A stretch of 64,000 bases of DNA from Onthophagus taurus (Eukaryota > Arthropoda > Insecta > Coleoptera > Scarabaeidae): contig NC_091975.1 of NCBI RefSeq assembly GCF_036711975.1, positions 9,922,501 to 9,986,500 on the forward strand, read 5' to 3'. Every line of letters starts with the position of its first letter. The first letter of the stretch is position 1. Both the position numbers and the translations under genes were made by a program. Positions 49,001-62,000 of this stretch are shown piece by piece. Below the pieces are notes generated by a model that was given only the letters and a program-made list of their open reading frames with translations, ran no database searches and was not told the DNA's origin.

Positions 49001-49501
49001 ACCACGGAATGCGTAAATACAATCAAAGCTTTGGGGGTAAACGACATCACTGTTAATAATATACATAACTTTGCGAAAAATCCTGAACATTTCGTTGTTT
49101 GCAATCGAAGCAACACAGTTGTTATTATGAATTTACAAGGACAGGTTCTTAAAAATAATAATATTAAAAAATCTTTAATTAATTAATAATGAATTTTAAG
49201 ATTGTTCGATCGTTCTCGAGTGGTAAACGAGAAGGGGGCGATTTTGTTTGTTCCACGGTCTCACCAAGAGGCGATTGGATTTATTGTGTTGGTGAAGACT
49301 TGGTTTTATACTGTTTTTCGACTAATTCTGGAAAATTAGAAAGGACTCTCAATGTATTTTATTTCATTTTGATTCATTTAAATCTTAAATTTATGGTTTT
49401 AGGTGCATGAAAATGATGTTATTGGCATCGCTCATCACCCTCATCAAAATTTATTGTGCTCCTATAGCGAGGATGGATTAGTGAGGTTATGGAAGCCTTA
49501 A
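42844..49501 (+). CDS. SMU1: SMU1, WD40-repeat splicing factor, complete six-exon gene
   Basis: Exons are 42844-42869, 42923-42989, 43048-43306, 48216-49144, 49201-49353 and 49403-49501, giving 1,533 nt and 510 aa (human 513). SMU1 acts in the spliceosomal B complex with RED to promote activation and splicing of short introns. The LisH motif is at about residues 8-33 ([20 protein letters not shown]). The CTLH region follows ([20 protein letters not shown]). A conserved [20 protein letters not shown] spans the exon 3/4 junction. WD repeats run from about residue 215 to the end ([30 protein letters not shown]). Exons 1-2 are duplicated upstream. Intron 3 is 4.9 kb of mobile and hairpin repeats. 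Confidence 0.97.
44065..44544. mobile_element. MITE B nested in MITE A
   Basis: Inverted arms of about 190 bp start TACAGTGTGTCCCCGGATAG and end with the complement, with TA duplicated at 44063-44064 and 44545-44546. The short interior has no coding sequence of note. The ends are mariner-like. Confidence 0.88.
44576..44754. mobile_element. MITE C nested in the right end of MITE A
   Basis: The ends CCGTATTTTCTCGAATCTAA and the inverse TTCGAGAAAATACGG bracket a 179-bp element flanked by TA at 44574-44575 and 44755-44756. The phrase AATCCGCACC occurs in both arms. Removing it restores a normal right end for element A. Confidence 0.82.
44990..47990. repeat. Hairpin-dense CTAG-rich higher-order repeat
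   Basis: About 19 copies of a palindrome occur at roughly 120-bp spacing. The stem is CATTCGGATTTAGCC paired with GGCTAAACCCGAATG, and the loop contains GTCTCTCAAGAC, itself a mini-hairpin. Arms outside the stem are runs of CTAGTTCTAGGTCTTGTGTT and the inverse, extending each palindrome. A longer unique segment with ATATGCAACATAGTGACATC and AATAAAATTATACCACAATC recurs at about 45300-45420, 45930-46050, 46825-46945 and 47720-47840, so the higher-order period is 633-894 bp. No protein is encoded. Confidence 0.93.
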
Positions 49502-49558
49502 TTTGACAGGAAAATTTTTTTTTAGGTTAAGTGTATTTCAATTTAAATTTTTTTATAA

Positions 49559-49564
49559 AATAAA
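49559..49564 (+). terminator. SMU1 polyadenylation signal
   Basis: AATAAA lies 58 bp after the SMU1 stop codon, in AT-rich sequence. Confidence 0.6.
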
Positions 49565-49829
49565 TATAAAAAAAGTGTGTGAATTAATCAATTCATGTTT
49601 TGGTAATAATCCTTTATTCTCCATATATTTTTATATTTATTAAACATAAATAATTTTTTTTTTGTTTTTGAAGAATATTCGATAGATGTCGCTTTATGTT
49701 TCAATTAAATTTAAAAGTATTAATAATTTTAGAAGAATTAAAATAAGATAATATATGCTTTTGTATATAAAAGTATAATGTATATAATTAATATCATGTT
49801 AAAAAAAATTAAGTATTTTTAATTTTAAA

Positions 49830-50030
49830 TTATATAGTTGTATAAATTTTGTAATAGATGTCGTTGATGGCGCCGTCGAATCGTTCGTGCACGGAACTCT
49901 CTTTTTCCGATCGGCCATAGTGCAAAATGGCGTCGCCTACTAGATAATCGTAAGGAATGTGCCTGTATTTCGTGCGCGAAGTGTAACAATAGGAAACGAA
50001 GATAAAGGGCGTAGGACCGGAAACGGACAC
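49830..50030 (-). CDS. Candidate terminal exon of an unidentified minus-strand gene
   Basis: A 66-residue minus-strand frame begins right after a possible acceptor (CGTTAG at 50031-50036) and ends in TAA at 49830-49832. Its residues (FIFVSYCYTSRTKYRHIPYD, DAILHYG, HERFDGAINDIYYKIY) look protein-like, aromatic and balanced, unlike the AT-driven ORFs nearby. I do not recognise the family. Its upstream exons would have to lie across or inside mask, and I could not find them. It also overlaps the presumed 5' UTR of mask, so the composition could reflect that instead. Confidence 0.35.
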   Translation of the reverse strand: MSVSGPTPFIFVSYCYTSRTKYRHIPYDYLVGDAILHYGRSEKESSVHERFDGAINDIYYKIYTTI

Positions 50031-50054
50031 CTAACGATTTGATGCTTGTCAAAG

Positions 50055-53000
50055 ATGCAGAATGTGGCGCAGGGCAACGCAGCAGACAGTCCGAAAATAG
50101 CCGAGAACATTACCATTACCAGCAACGGCGAAACCAACGGCGGCCCAACAACCGGCCGTACAACACTAACAACCGCGGCTACTCCCCTATCATCGAATTC
50201 TAGCCCCGCCAAATCTGAAACGGAAACTTATTCGGAACATAGACGATTTATGTCCGACACATCCGAGAGCGAAGAGGACAGCGTATCCGAGGTAGGCGAG
50301 AACAATTTTGTTAACCCCCCAAAAAAAAAACAAAAAAAATGGGGCCTAAACCCACGACGAAACACAATCAAATCATCAAAGATTAAAAAGCTAAACCAAA
50401 TACAAGTCTTCTCTTTATTATTATTTTTTTAATAACAATTCCATCAAAAGAGAACTTTATGTGCAGTATCAATGAACTTACACCTTACAGAGACATCTTG
50501 TGGCTATGTTTTTAACAACATTTAAAGACCGCGACATTTAAATCTCGTTCCTTTGTCTTTTATTAAATCAAAAAATATTTTCATTTCATTCAAATTATGA
50601 ATGAAAAAACCATCAAAACGAAGTTACAATAACAAAAACTGATACGTCTTAAATTTCTTGTTTGTTATTGGTGGAAAGAATCTGCTTTCTCTTTTTGTTA
50701 TTTAATTCTTTTTTTTTACATAGAATTGTTTTGTTTATACTATTTTGATTATTAAGTTTTTTTTTTGATTTTGAGGTTATCTTTGTGATTCATTCTTGAG
50801 AATGTGCGTGTTGGATGATGCAGAAACACGTTTACGATTCTTAGTAGTTTAGAACCGTTCCTCTCAAGGTTCTAGAATTTTTTACAACGATTCAATTGTT
50901 AAAATAGATATTATTAATAAGTTTAAATCGCATTCTTTTGATTATTAATCACAGGAATTAACAAATTATAGGTTGATAAAGAAATCGGAATTGAACGGAA
51001 ATTGACGAATTGCTTAAATTTATCATATTTTTTTATTGATATTGAATAGTGAGTGTTCCTCCCTCGGTGTTTCAACATATTGATTTGTTCAAAAATAAGG
51101 TATTTATATGTTTAAATTTAAATTTTATTAATTGAAAATAAGTTTAAGTAATAAAGTTTATTATTTCCCAACTTCTTCTTTTTTTCAGGTAAATTTTTGA
51201 TTTAATTGATTTGAAAAGGAATTTTCTGTTCTTTCTTTGTTAAAAATATCATTTTAATCACGAAAAATAAAATTGAAATCATTTTATTGTGATTTTTAAT
51301 CTTAGAATTAAAGAATACGATAATAGATGGCACCACAATTCTTGACATTTGTTTATTATTAACCGCGGAAAGATGGCGTTAGTTAGAAATTCCTTAGAAG
51401 CCTAATTTTCCAAATTAAATTTAAAAACATGTTACTAATGATTCAATCAATCAATCATCCCCATGTACATACAAGTATCAACATTTTCGTGATGTGTATG
51501 ATGTTTTGTCTAGTAATTGCAAGACTTTCCAAGTAATAAATGCCTTATTTGGTTCATATACTCAAAGCGACCTCGGCCAAATTAGGCAGAATTCTACAAT
51601 TCTTGAATTTAAGATTAGCTGAGTCTGCTTGCAGCCAAAACGTTGTAATGTGTTGATCATTTTGGATTTATATGGAATTAATTGTAGATTAAATTAACAC
51701 ACTTAATTGTAATTGCGTATCTTCTAGTCATCATTTTCCAGTTTTTAGCCTTTCTTCTGATATCAAGTCTCCTTTTAACAGTGTCTAGTTTTCTGCCAAC
51801 AGTATGTAATCATCTCCTTGCAGTATCTGGTTTTCTGCCAGTGATAGCAACTCCTTCACAAGCACAATTTAGTCTTTCATTGGCAGTATCTAGCCTTCTG
51901 CATAACTCCTTTTTGCGTTGATACTTCAATAAAAAACTAGATAGTACTAGAGAAGAACTAGACAGACAACTACGCAATGGTTGCAGAAGACTAAATACTG
52001 CCTATCGTTGCTGGAAGAAAACGAGATCCTGCTAAAAAAATGTAATAATCAGCAGTCAACAACATCAATGTATTAATAGTGTATTAGTGACGAATTGATA
52101 GTCTACGCGCGATTATAGAAAGATTATTTAAACTGGTTCTATCTATCTGAATATGAAACTTTGATTGAAAGATGGCGGTGAAAAGTGTTGTACAAATCGC
52201 TTATCCGATTGCAATTTTAGTGTCAATCACACCTGGTTAAAGTTAACCACTAAGTTGAATGTGTCTGCAAGTCCGCAAAATATCTGTTTTCGATGGTTTC
52301 CGAAATGAGGAATCCGCGAACGATTAACAATTTAAATGTACGGTTGATACAACAACTGCTCTTTGTTCAAAACATTGAAGAGAGATCGCAGTTTATCTTT
52401 TCTTCGAAGAGACATGATCTTTTTGAGTATTTTGGATAAACTTTTGTGACTCATTTCTGATATTCTTTTTGAATTGCTAGCTTGAATACAAATTGATTTT
52501 TGACATATAAGAACGATCCAACGTAATACAAAAATCTCAAAAATTAAAGTAGATGTATTCAAAAATGTGTCAACATCATTTGTAAGGCAGAACATCAACA
52601 ATATTTGGTTTTATACAATTATTTACAATTTTAAGCAGTTACGGCTAACAATAAGGTGAGGTAATTTGTTAGATACAGTTAATGTCAGTCAAAATTCTCC
52701 AAGAGTAATGTCAAAAGATTCTGAAAATTTTCTGATTCTCCTCTTTTAAATTGGATTGGTTGTAGAGTTGCATAACTTACAAATTTGCAAGATTATATAA
52801 CTAAAATAGCAGGAGAATTAGTACTTCTAGTGCAAACATTAGAACATAGCTTGATAAATAGTTTTATGTTATCACTTCCCTCTTCTTCCTCTGCATTTCT
52901 TGCTTTCACTTCCGTTTCCATACGCATACATATTGCATATTATAAGTATGCGGAAAGGTTGTCTTCTTATTACATGCTCTATTCCAAAACTTTCTCATAC

Positions 53001-56000
53001 TTCATCGCTAGTCTCCTTGTTTTCTCCAACCTCAATTCATTTCTATACATAGGAGTTTTTCTGCTTTATTCCAAAACTAGCAAATCTTTTCCTAATATTA
53101 CTTCCCTCTCTTTTCCATCATTCTGCCTAATCTATTCGTCTTTTTAACTCTTTGAACTCTTCTGGTATAAGATTATCAATTTACAAATTAAAAATCATTA
53201 CTCCCTTCTCTTTAATCTCCCTTCTAAGTCTCCAATATACGCCACAAAAATGATTTGGGTTTAACTGAAGTTTCTGCCAAATTCCTTTGGTCGTCAAAAA
53301 TTCTTCAAGTTTAGCCTTACGTTTGAATTCTGTTCTGGATGTATCTCTTTGTTCCTGCTTCCATAATTTCTTGTTCATCATATCAAATATACCTTTTTGA
53401 TCTACAGATTTGATCCTCTTTGGCTCTACAGCCCTAGTTGGGCCCTGGCCAACCTCAGAATATCCTTCCAGTCTTCTTTGCCATGCTCTTACTCCTATTA
53501 GTTTTAGATTCATCCTCCTTTCAAACACCCTAAGTGTCTCTTCCTCTCGTTTGGCATCCACCCAAGTTTCTGATGCATATGTTAATACCGGTCGTATTAA
53601 TGTATAGTTTACATTTTGTCTGCTGGGACCGATTTCGCGACCTTAGCTGTATAGATAGGTCAAAAAGCCACAAATTGCGAGGTTTCTCAGGTTATCGGTA
53701 CATTCTTTAACCAACATGTATAGGCCTGAATTGCCTTTAGAGCATCCCAACTGTCCCTAAAGATGTTTATTCTGTCCCTTATCAATGTTCAAAACGGCGC
53801 AGAAGTTTATGGCAAGAACTAGAACCTGAAAAATCGTTGCATCCGAGCTTAAAGACATCCTAATGCAGCTTTTTGGCAAATACCTACTCCGGATCCAATT
53901 GTCTTTGAAGTATCGGCGTACCTGCTTCCCTGATTCTGAACATGAACTGGTTAAAATCGTATTTAGTCGGTATAAAATCCGTTTTTATTTGAATTAAGTG
54001 GTTTAGACATGAGGATTTCGAGATGTCCTTTGAGGTTACCTTGACCACTTGAGTTTTACTCGAGTTTTTGACCACCAAACTAATGAAGCATGGGTCTGAT
54101 TATTGCCACACAGACCCAGAGGGCCATTCGTAGTTTAAGAATTTCTGACAGAGTTGTTTGATCACTACAAGATTTTGTAATTATGATTCTTCAACAGCTT
54201 ATTCATCTCATTCCAAATTTACGTTAAGATAATAAACATCTCATATTTACTATATATTTAGAATTTTAAGTTAATCATTAATGCAAACAATTTTATCAGC
54301 TGCTTTGATATCAGTATAATCAAACATAAATATTTTGCCATACTTATGGCGCCATTTAAGCCAACGAGTTGTTGATATTGTTGCGTTGCTTGGTTACGCG
54401 CTGGTATCCATTAGTTACCGCAATCCGCCATGTTTTTTTGGAAGAAACGAATAGGTTATGTTGAATTAAGTGTCAAAAATAATTAAATCTTTATTATCAG
54501 AAATTAATCATAAAATACATGTTTAAGTGCTCTTTTAAATTAAGAGAGAAAGTTTGTGTGGTTAAAAACTTGGTTAAGTGATCGACACTTAGGTTATATG
54601 TAAATTATTTTACCAGATTTCCTTTTTATCACTTTGTTGTTTTTCAGATAAAGAAAATGCTTATTTAATACTCTCTTATAGAAGGGGCTTTACTAGATCA
54701 AAAGAAATGGTTTATTTCTTCAGGAGAGTTTTGTGCCAATAAAAAGAATTTACTAGAAGAGTTCATCGACCCTATTTTTTTCTATTGCACATAATTGGAC
54801 CTTCATTCAATGAGGCATGAAGTGATTCATTACGAATTCAGTTTCATTTTTCCTTCTAAAACAATCAAAAATTTTCAAAAAAAATTTGGTTCAATTTTTG
54901 CGTCACAAAATCAGAATTTTATTAATTGTTTAATTTTTAACCATGAAAGAACAGAAATAAACCTTTCTACGCGCTTAATAAACAATCTATAAATAACCAT
55001 TCGTATCTTAAGAAATCTAACCTTAAAAATATTTGTTTTATATCAATTTTTATTTTTCAATTAATAAAAAGTACCGATGCGTTTATAAGAATGCAATTGA
55101 ATACTTTTCGACTTTGGTAAACGAGTTCAAAGTTCGTTTTATTATAATAACAAATCCGAATGGAAATAAAGTACGCATTTACGAAACGTTTTCTAGGGTT
55201 TTTTGGTTTTTAATGTTTTCAAGTTCGTCCGCTGTCATTATAAAAGTGAGGTTATGTTCGAGCTGTCATTCAGTACTTCCGTAATAGGGGCTGGTTTTAA
55301 CGGTAATTCGCCCGATTTCTAACGTTTTTGCATCGAATTTCGTGCGCCAATCGATTTTTTTTAGTAATTTGCGCGAAAGAGTTGCCGTAAAATGTCTCTG
55401 ATGTATTAAATAAATCGTCCGCGACCAATAACAAACACACCTATTAAAAGTGGTGTAGAATATAAAAGTGGTGTGTCTGGATTTTTTTTTTGGTTCGGAC
55501 GATTTTTTTGCGTTGATTGTGTTTGGTACGTGTGGTAATTTGTGTGTACCGAGATGATGGTGTGATTCAGGTGGAGTCGTTTGTCATTGATCAGGAGTTT
55601 GAGGAGGATCCCCAGGTTGAGGCCGCCAAATTTCTACTCAGCGCCCAAGAGGACCGCTCTGTTGATCCCGAGACCCAGGCTCGATTGGAAGCCCTCCTCA
55701 AGGCGGCAGGTGAGATAATGTTTAAATTATTTGTGTGTTTTGTTGACCTAATTAGAAATTTTTGATTAAAAATGGTTTTTTTGTTTGTTTTTAGGTATCA
55801 GTCAGTTTGCAACAAAGGATGGTAAGCATTTAGCCGATCCCGAAGTATTAAGACGATTGACATCAAGTGTATCGTGCGCCTTAGACGAGGCTGCAGCAGC
55901 ATTGACCCGCATGCGATCAGACAGCACGCGTGGTGGCCAGGCGGAGAAGACCTCTCTGGTGGAGGCGTGCACGGATGGCGACGTCGGCACCGTACGGAAG

Positions 56001-59000
56001 CTGCTGACAGAGGGCCGGTCCGTGCACGAGACGTCCGAAGAAGGCGAGAGTCTCCTATCCCTGGCTTGTAGCGCCGGCTATTACGAACTCGCACAGGTAC
56101 CAACCAACATTATTTAAAACAAATTAAACTAAAAAATGCAATTTCTTAGCCATAAAAAAATTTCTTGGTTCATAAAACGTTGAGATTAGATGATAACTAA
56201 CTTGATTGTGTACTTTTTACGCGAAGCAGGTGTTATTAGCGATGCACGCCAACGTGGAAGATAGAGGCATCAAAGGGGAATGTACCCCTTTGATGGAAGC
56301 AGCGTCCGCGGGACATTTGGACATTGTACGTCTTTTGGTAGTCCATGGAGCTGATGTAAATGCCCAATCAACGTCAGGTAAATTAATAAATCACCCCCAA
56401 ATCGCGTTTTATTACAACTAATTTTTAATAATCAAGGAAATACGCCTTTAATGTATGGATGCGCCGGTGGGCATCAAGACGTCGTAAAATTTCTCTTAGA
56501 AAACGGGGCGAACGTCGAAGACCACAACGAAAACGGTCACACACCCCTCATGGAAGCGGCATCCGCGGGTCATGTCGGTTTAGCTAAGATCCTCTTAGAA
56601 CACGGGGCCGGCATAAACACCCACTCAAATGAATTTAAAGAATCCGCGTTAACGCTGGCTTGCTATAAAGGCCACCTAGATATGGTTAAATTTTTGTTGG
56701 AGGCGGGGGCGGATCAAGAACACAAAACGGATGAGATGCACACCGCTTTAATGGAGGCCTCGATGGACGGTCACGTTGAAGTCGCCAGGCTCCTTTTGGA
56801 CTCTGGCGCGCAAGTTAATATGCCCACCGATAGTTTCGAATCTCCGCTTACGTTGGCCGCGTGTGGGGGGCACGTCGATCTTGCGTTGTTGCTTATTGAG
56901 AGGGGCGCTAATATCGAGGAGGTTAACGATGAGGGATATACCCCGCTAATGGAAGCGGCTCGCGAGGGTCATGAAGAAATGGTGTCTTTATTGCTCAGTC
57001 AAGGTAAAAAATTAAATTGATTTAGTTCAAAATCCATTTTGTTCTCTTTGTACTTATTAACATTTTTACAGTTTTCAATTTTAATTTATTTCTGTCCAAC
57101 TTTATTTTATTGTGAAAAATGTTCATCACTTTAATTTTTCGACATTGCTTCTGAGGATGACTTTAACTGAGGCTTCTGAGGCTGGATATTAAAAACCTAT
57201 TACTTAGTATTCCACCATTCACATGAATTAGTATCTCTTTTAGATGTTGGACACTGCAGATAATAATTAAATTCAACCCTAACAGGACTTTTTTTATTGA
57301 ATACAACTTTATTTATATCAGGTTTGTCATTTGCAACTTCATTGTAACAACTTTCAAAATTCGCTATAAAATTAATTTCTTGAAGGATCCTTCTGGAAAT
57401 GTCACCAATTATTAATTATAGTATCCTCCTTTTAATACAAAAAGCCGTTTTGAAAAATCACCTTTAGTTCTTGAGAAATAAATTTTTTAAATCGAATTTT
57501 GCTATTTCCGCTGATTAAGTTTTAATAATTCGTATAAAATCGATTTCTTGGAATATGAGTATGAAAATTTCTCAAAGTGTTAATAAAAGTGTCCTCTTTT
57601 CAATGAACCAACCCATTTTGAAAAATAACTTTTAGTTTTTGAGAAAACAATATTTGAAGTTTTGATAAAATTTTCGATGTAATCGATAATTTTCAAAATT
57701 CGCTATAAAATTAATTTCTTGAAGGATTCTTCTGGAAATATCACCAATTATTAATTATAGTATCCTCTTTTTAATGCAACAAGCCGTTTTGAAAAATCAT
57801 TTTTAGTTCTTGAGAAATAAATTTTTGAAATAATCGACAATTTTTCGAATTTTGCAATTTCCGCCGATTAAACTTTAATAATTCGTATAAAATCGATTTC
57901 TTGGAATATGAGTATGAAAATTTCTCAAAGTGTTAATAAAAGTGTCCTCTTTCCAATGAACCAACCCATTTTGGAAAATAACTTTTTGTTTTTGAGAAAA
58001 CAATATTTGAAGTTTTGATAAAATTTTCGATGTAATCGATAATTTTCAAAATTCGCTATAAAATTAATTTCTTGAAGGATCCTTCTGGAAATATCACCAA
58101 TTATTAATTAAAGTATCCTCTTTTTAATACAAAAAGCCGTTTTGAAAAATCACTTTTAGTTCTTGAGAAATAAATTTTTGAAATAATCGACAATTTTTCG
58201 AATTTTGCAATTTCCGCCGATTAAGTTTTAATAATTCGTATAAAATCGATTTCTTGGAATATGAGTATGAAAATTTCTCAAAGTGTTAATAAAAGTGTCC
58301 TCTTTCCAATGAACCAACCCATTTTGGAAAATAACTTTTTGTTTTTGAGAAAACAATATTTGAAGTTTTGATAAAATTTTCGATGTAATCGATAATTTTC
58401 AAAATTCGCTATAAAATTAATTTCTTGAAGGATTCTTCTGGAAATATCACCAATTATTAATTATAGTATCCTCTTTTTAATGCAACAAGCCGTTTTGAAA
58501 AATCATTTTTAGTTCTTGAGAAATAAATTTTTGAAATAATCGACAATTTTTCGAATTTTGCAATTTCCGCCGATTAAACTTTAATAATTCGTATAAAATC
58601 GATTTCTTGGAATATGAGTATGAAAATTTCTCAAAGTGTTAATAAAAGTGTCCTCTTTCCAATGAACCAACCCATTTTGGAAAATAACTTTTTGTTTTTG
58701 AGAAAACAATATTTGAAGTTTTGATAAAATTTTCGATGTAATCGATAATTTTCAAAATTCGCTATAAAATTAATTTCTTGAAGGATCCTTCTGGAAATAT
58801 CACCAATTATTAATTAAAGTATCCTCTTTTTAATACAAAAAGCCGTTTTGAAAAATCACTTTTAGTTCTTGAGAAATAAATTTTTGAAATAATCGACAAT
58901 TTTTCGAATTTTGCAATTTCCGCCGATTAAGTTTTAATAATTCGTATAAAATCGATTTCTTGGAATATGAGTATGAAAATTTCTCAAAGTGTTAATAAAA

Positions 59001-62000
59001 GTGTCCTCTTTCCAATGAACCAACCCATTTTGGAAAATAACTTTTTGTTTTTGAGAAAACAATATTTGAAGTTTTGATAAAATTTTCGATGTAATCGATA
59101 ATTTTCAAAATTCGCTATAAAATTAATTTCTTGAAGGATCCTTCTGGAAATATCACCAATTATTAATTAAAGTATCCTCTTTTTAATACAAAAAGCCGTT
59201 TTGAAAAATCACTTTTAGTTCTTGAGAAATAAATTTTTGAAATAATCGACAATTTTTCGAATTTTGCAATTTCCGCCGATTAAGTTTTAATAATTCGTAT
59301 AAAATCGATTTCTTGGAATATGAGTATGAAAATTTCTCAAAGTGTTAATAAAAGTGTCCTCTTTCCAATGAACCAACCCATTTTGAAAAATAACTTTTAG
59401 TTTTTGAGAAAACAATATTTGAAATTTTGATAAAATTTTCGATGTAATCGATAATTTTCAAAATTCGCTATAAAATTAATTTCTTGAAGGCTCCTTCTGG
59501 AAATATCACCAATTATTAATTAAAGTATCCTCTTTTTAATACAAAAAGCCGTTTTGAAAAATCACCTTTAGTTCTTGAGAAATAAATTTTTGAAATAATC
59601 GACAATTTTACGAATTTAGCAATTTCCGCCGATTAAGTTTTAAAAATTCGTATAAAATCGATTGCTTGAAATATGAGTATGAAAATTTCTCAAAGTGTTA
59701 ATAAGAGTGTCCTCTTTCCAATAAACCAACCCATTTTGAAAAATAACTTTTAGTTTTTGAGAAAACAATATTTGAAGTTTTGATAAAATTTTCGATGTTG
59801 CAATTTTCATCGATAACTTTCAAAATTCGCTATAAAATTAATTTCTTGAAAGATCCTTCTGGAAATATCACCAATTATTAATTAAAGTATTCTCTTTTTA
59901 ATGCAAAAAGCCGTTTTGAAAAATCACTTTTAGTTCTTGAGAAATAAATTTTTGAAATAATCAACAATTTTTTCGAACTTTGCAATTTTCGCCGATTAAG
60001 TTTTATTAATTCGTATAAAATCGATTTCTTGGAATATGAGTATGAAAATTTCTCAAAGTGTTAATAAAAGTGTCCTCTTTCCAATGAACCAACCCATTTT
60101 GAAAAATAACTTTTGGTTTTTGAGAAAACAATATTTGAAGTTTTGATCAAATTTTCGATGTTTCAATTTTCATCGATAATTTTCAAAATTCGCTATAAAA
60201 TTAATTTCTTGAAGGATCCTTGTGGAAATATTACCAATTATTAATTAAAGTATCCTCTTTTTAATGCAAAAAGCCGTTTTGAAAAATCACCTTTAGTTCT
60301 TGAGAAATAAATTTTTGAAATAATCGACAATTTTTCCAATTTTGCAATTTCCGCCGATTAAATTTTAATAATTCGTATAAAATCGATTTCTTGGAATATG
60401 AGTATGCAAATTTCCCAAAGTGTTAATAAAAGTGTCCTCTTTCCAATGAACCAACCCGTTTTAAAAAATAACTTTTAATTTTTGAGAAAACAATATTTGA
60501 AGTTTTGATGTTGTAATTTTTTGAAGGGGATGCTGAATATCCGGTATCCGGCTATAATAACCAATATAAGTACAAAGAAAACATCTTTATTTTATTTTTA
60601 TTGTTAAAAAATTAAAAATTTTATTAATTTATTATTTTTGTTGTATCTTAGGAGCAAATATAAACGCCCAAACTGATGAGACCCAAGAAACAGCTTTAAC
60701 ATTAGCATGTTGCGGAGGTTTCACCGAAGTAGCGGATTTCCTCTTAAAAGCAGGGGCAGATATCGATTTAGGCGCCTCAACCCCCCTTATGGAAGCAGCG
60801 CAAGAAGGCCACTTAGAATTAGTGAAATACCTACTTGAGAATAACGCAACCGTTCACGCCCAAACACAAACGGGCGATACGGCTTTGAGTTACGCTTGTG
60901 AGAATGGACACACGGACGTAGCAGATTTGCTGTTACAATACGGGGCCGACCTTGAGCACGAATCGGAAGGAGGAAGAACGCCTTTGATGAAAGCTTGCAG
61001 GGCCGGCCATCTTTGTACCGTGCAGTTTTTGATATCAAAAGGGGCCGATGTGAGAAGGCAGACGTCTAATAATGATCACACGCCGCTTTCGTTGGCTTGC
61101 GCCGGCGGGCATTTAAGCGTTGTCGAATTGTTGTTGACGCATCGAGCCGACCCTAATCACAAGCTCAAAGATAACTCGACCATGCTAATCGAAGCCGCTA
61201 AAGGAGGTCATACAGCCGTCGTCCAATTACTCCTAGATTATCCCCATTCGATGAACTCAATGATGCTGAATCAACAAGGCGCTGCGGCTGCCGCGGCCGC
61301 CACCAATTTATCGATATTACCCGGACAAGTTCGCGATTCGCCGCTTTCATCTACTTCATCCCAACCAGAAATTGATTTCTTTCAACCAACACCCAATATC
61401 TTTGGATCCACTGGTAATAATTAGTTTAGTTGTATTAGTTTCGATTTCGAAGAGTTAATTTGATTTCGAAATTAGTTTTACAAGAAGTTCCTGAAGCAGT
61501 GAGGATCATAACCCAAGAAGAGGCTTCCACATCAGTCCAAGACATGACCAAACTGGTGCACGGCGCTGATTCTTCGGGACGTCTCGCGGACATCCAACAC
61601 CAACATCACCACCAACAGGCGTTCGACGGTAGTTTAACGTCTGCGGAAGCCCAACAAGTTCGAACGCAACCTGTGCCTGTTGCGGAACTTGAAGATCACG
61701 ACGTGTTCGCCACGTCAGCGACCGTTCATTTCCTCTCCAGCGAAACGGAACGATTAAAAGATGATGAAATCGACGAAGGGGGCGATCAGAAAAAGCAACA
61801 GATTTTAGAGGAATTACACGTATGTTATATTTTAATGAAATTATTTGATGTTTATGGGAATAATTTTTTTTAGCAGGTAGATAGAGAGTTCCTTGGGAAG
61901 CAGCAGACGCACAATCACCTGCTGTTGTCGCAGTATGCTGTTCCTCCAGAGCAGTGTCAACAAACTGCTAACACCTCACTGCCACACACTCTCAATATTG

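Noticed and set aside
53884-54078. Minus-strand ORF looking like an ionotropic receptor C-terminus
   Set aside because: Downstream frames read as a LINE RNase H domain homologous to 15404-15619, so the resemblance is chance.
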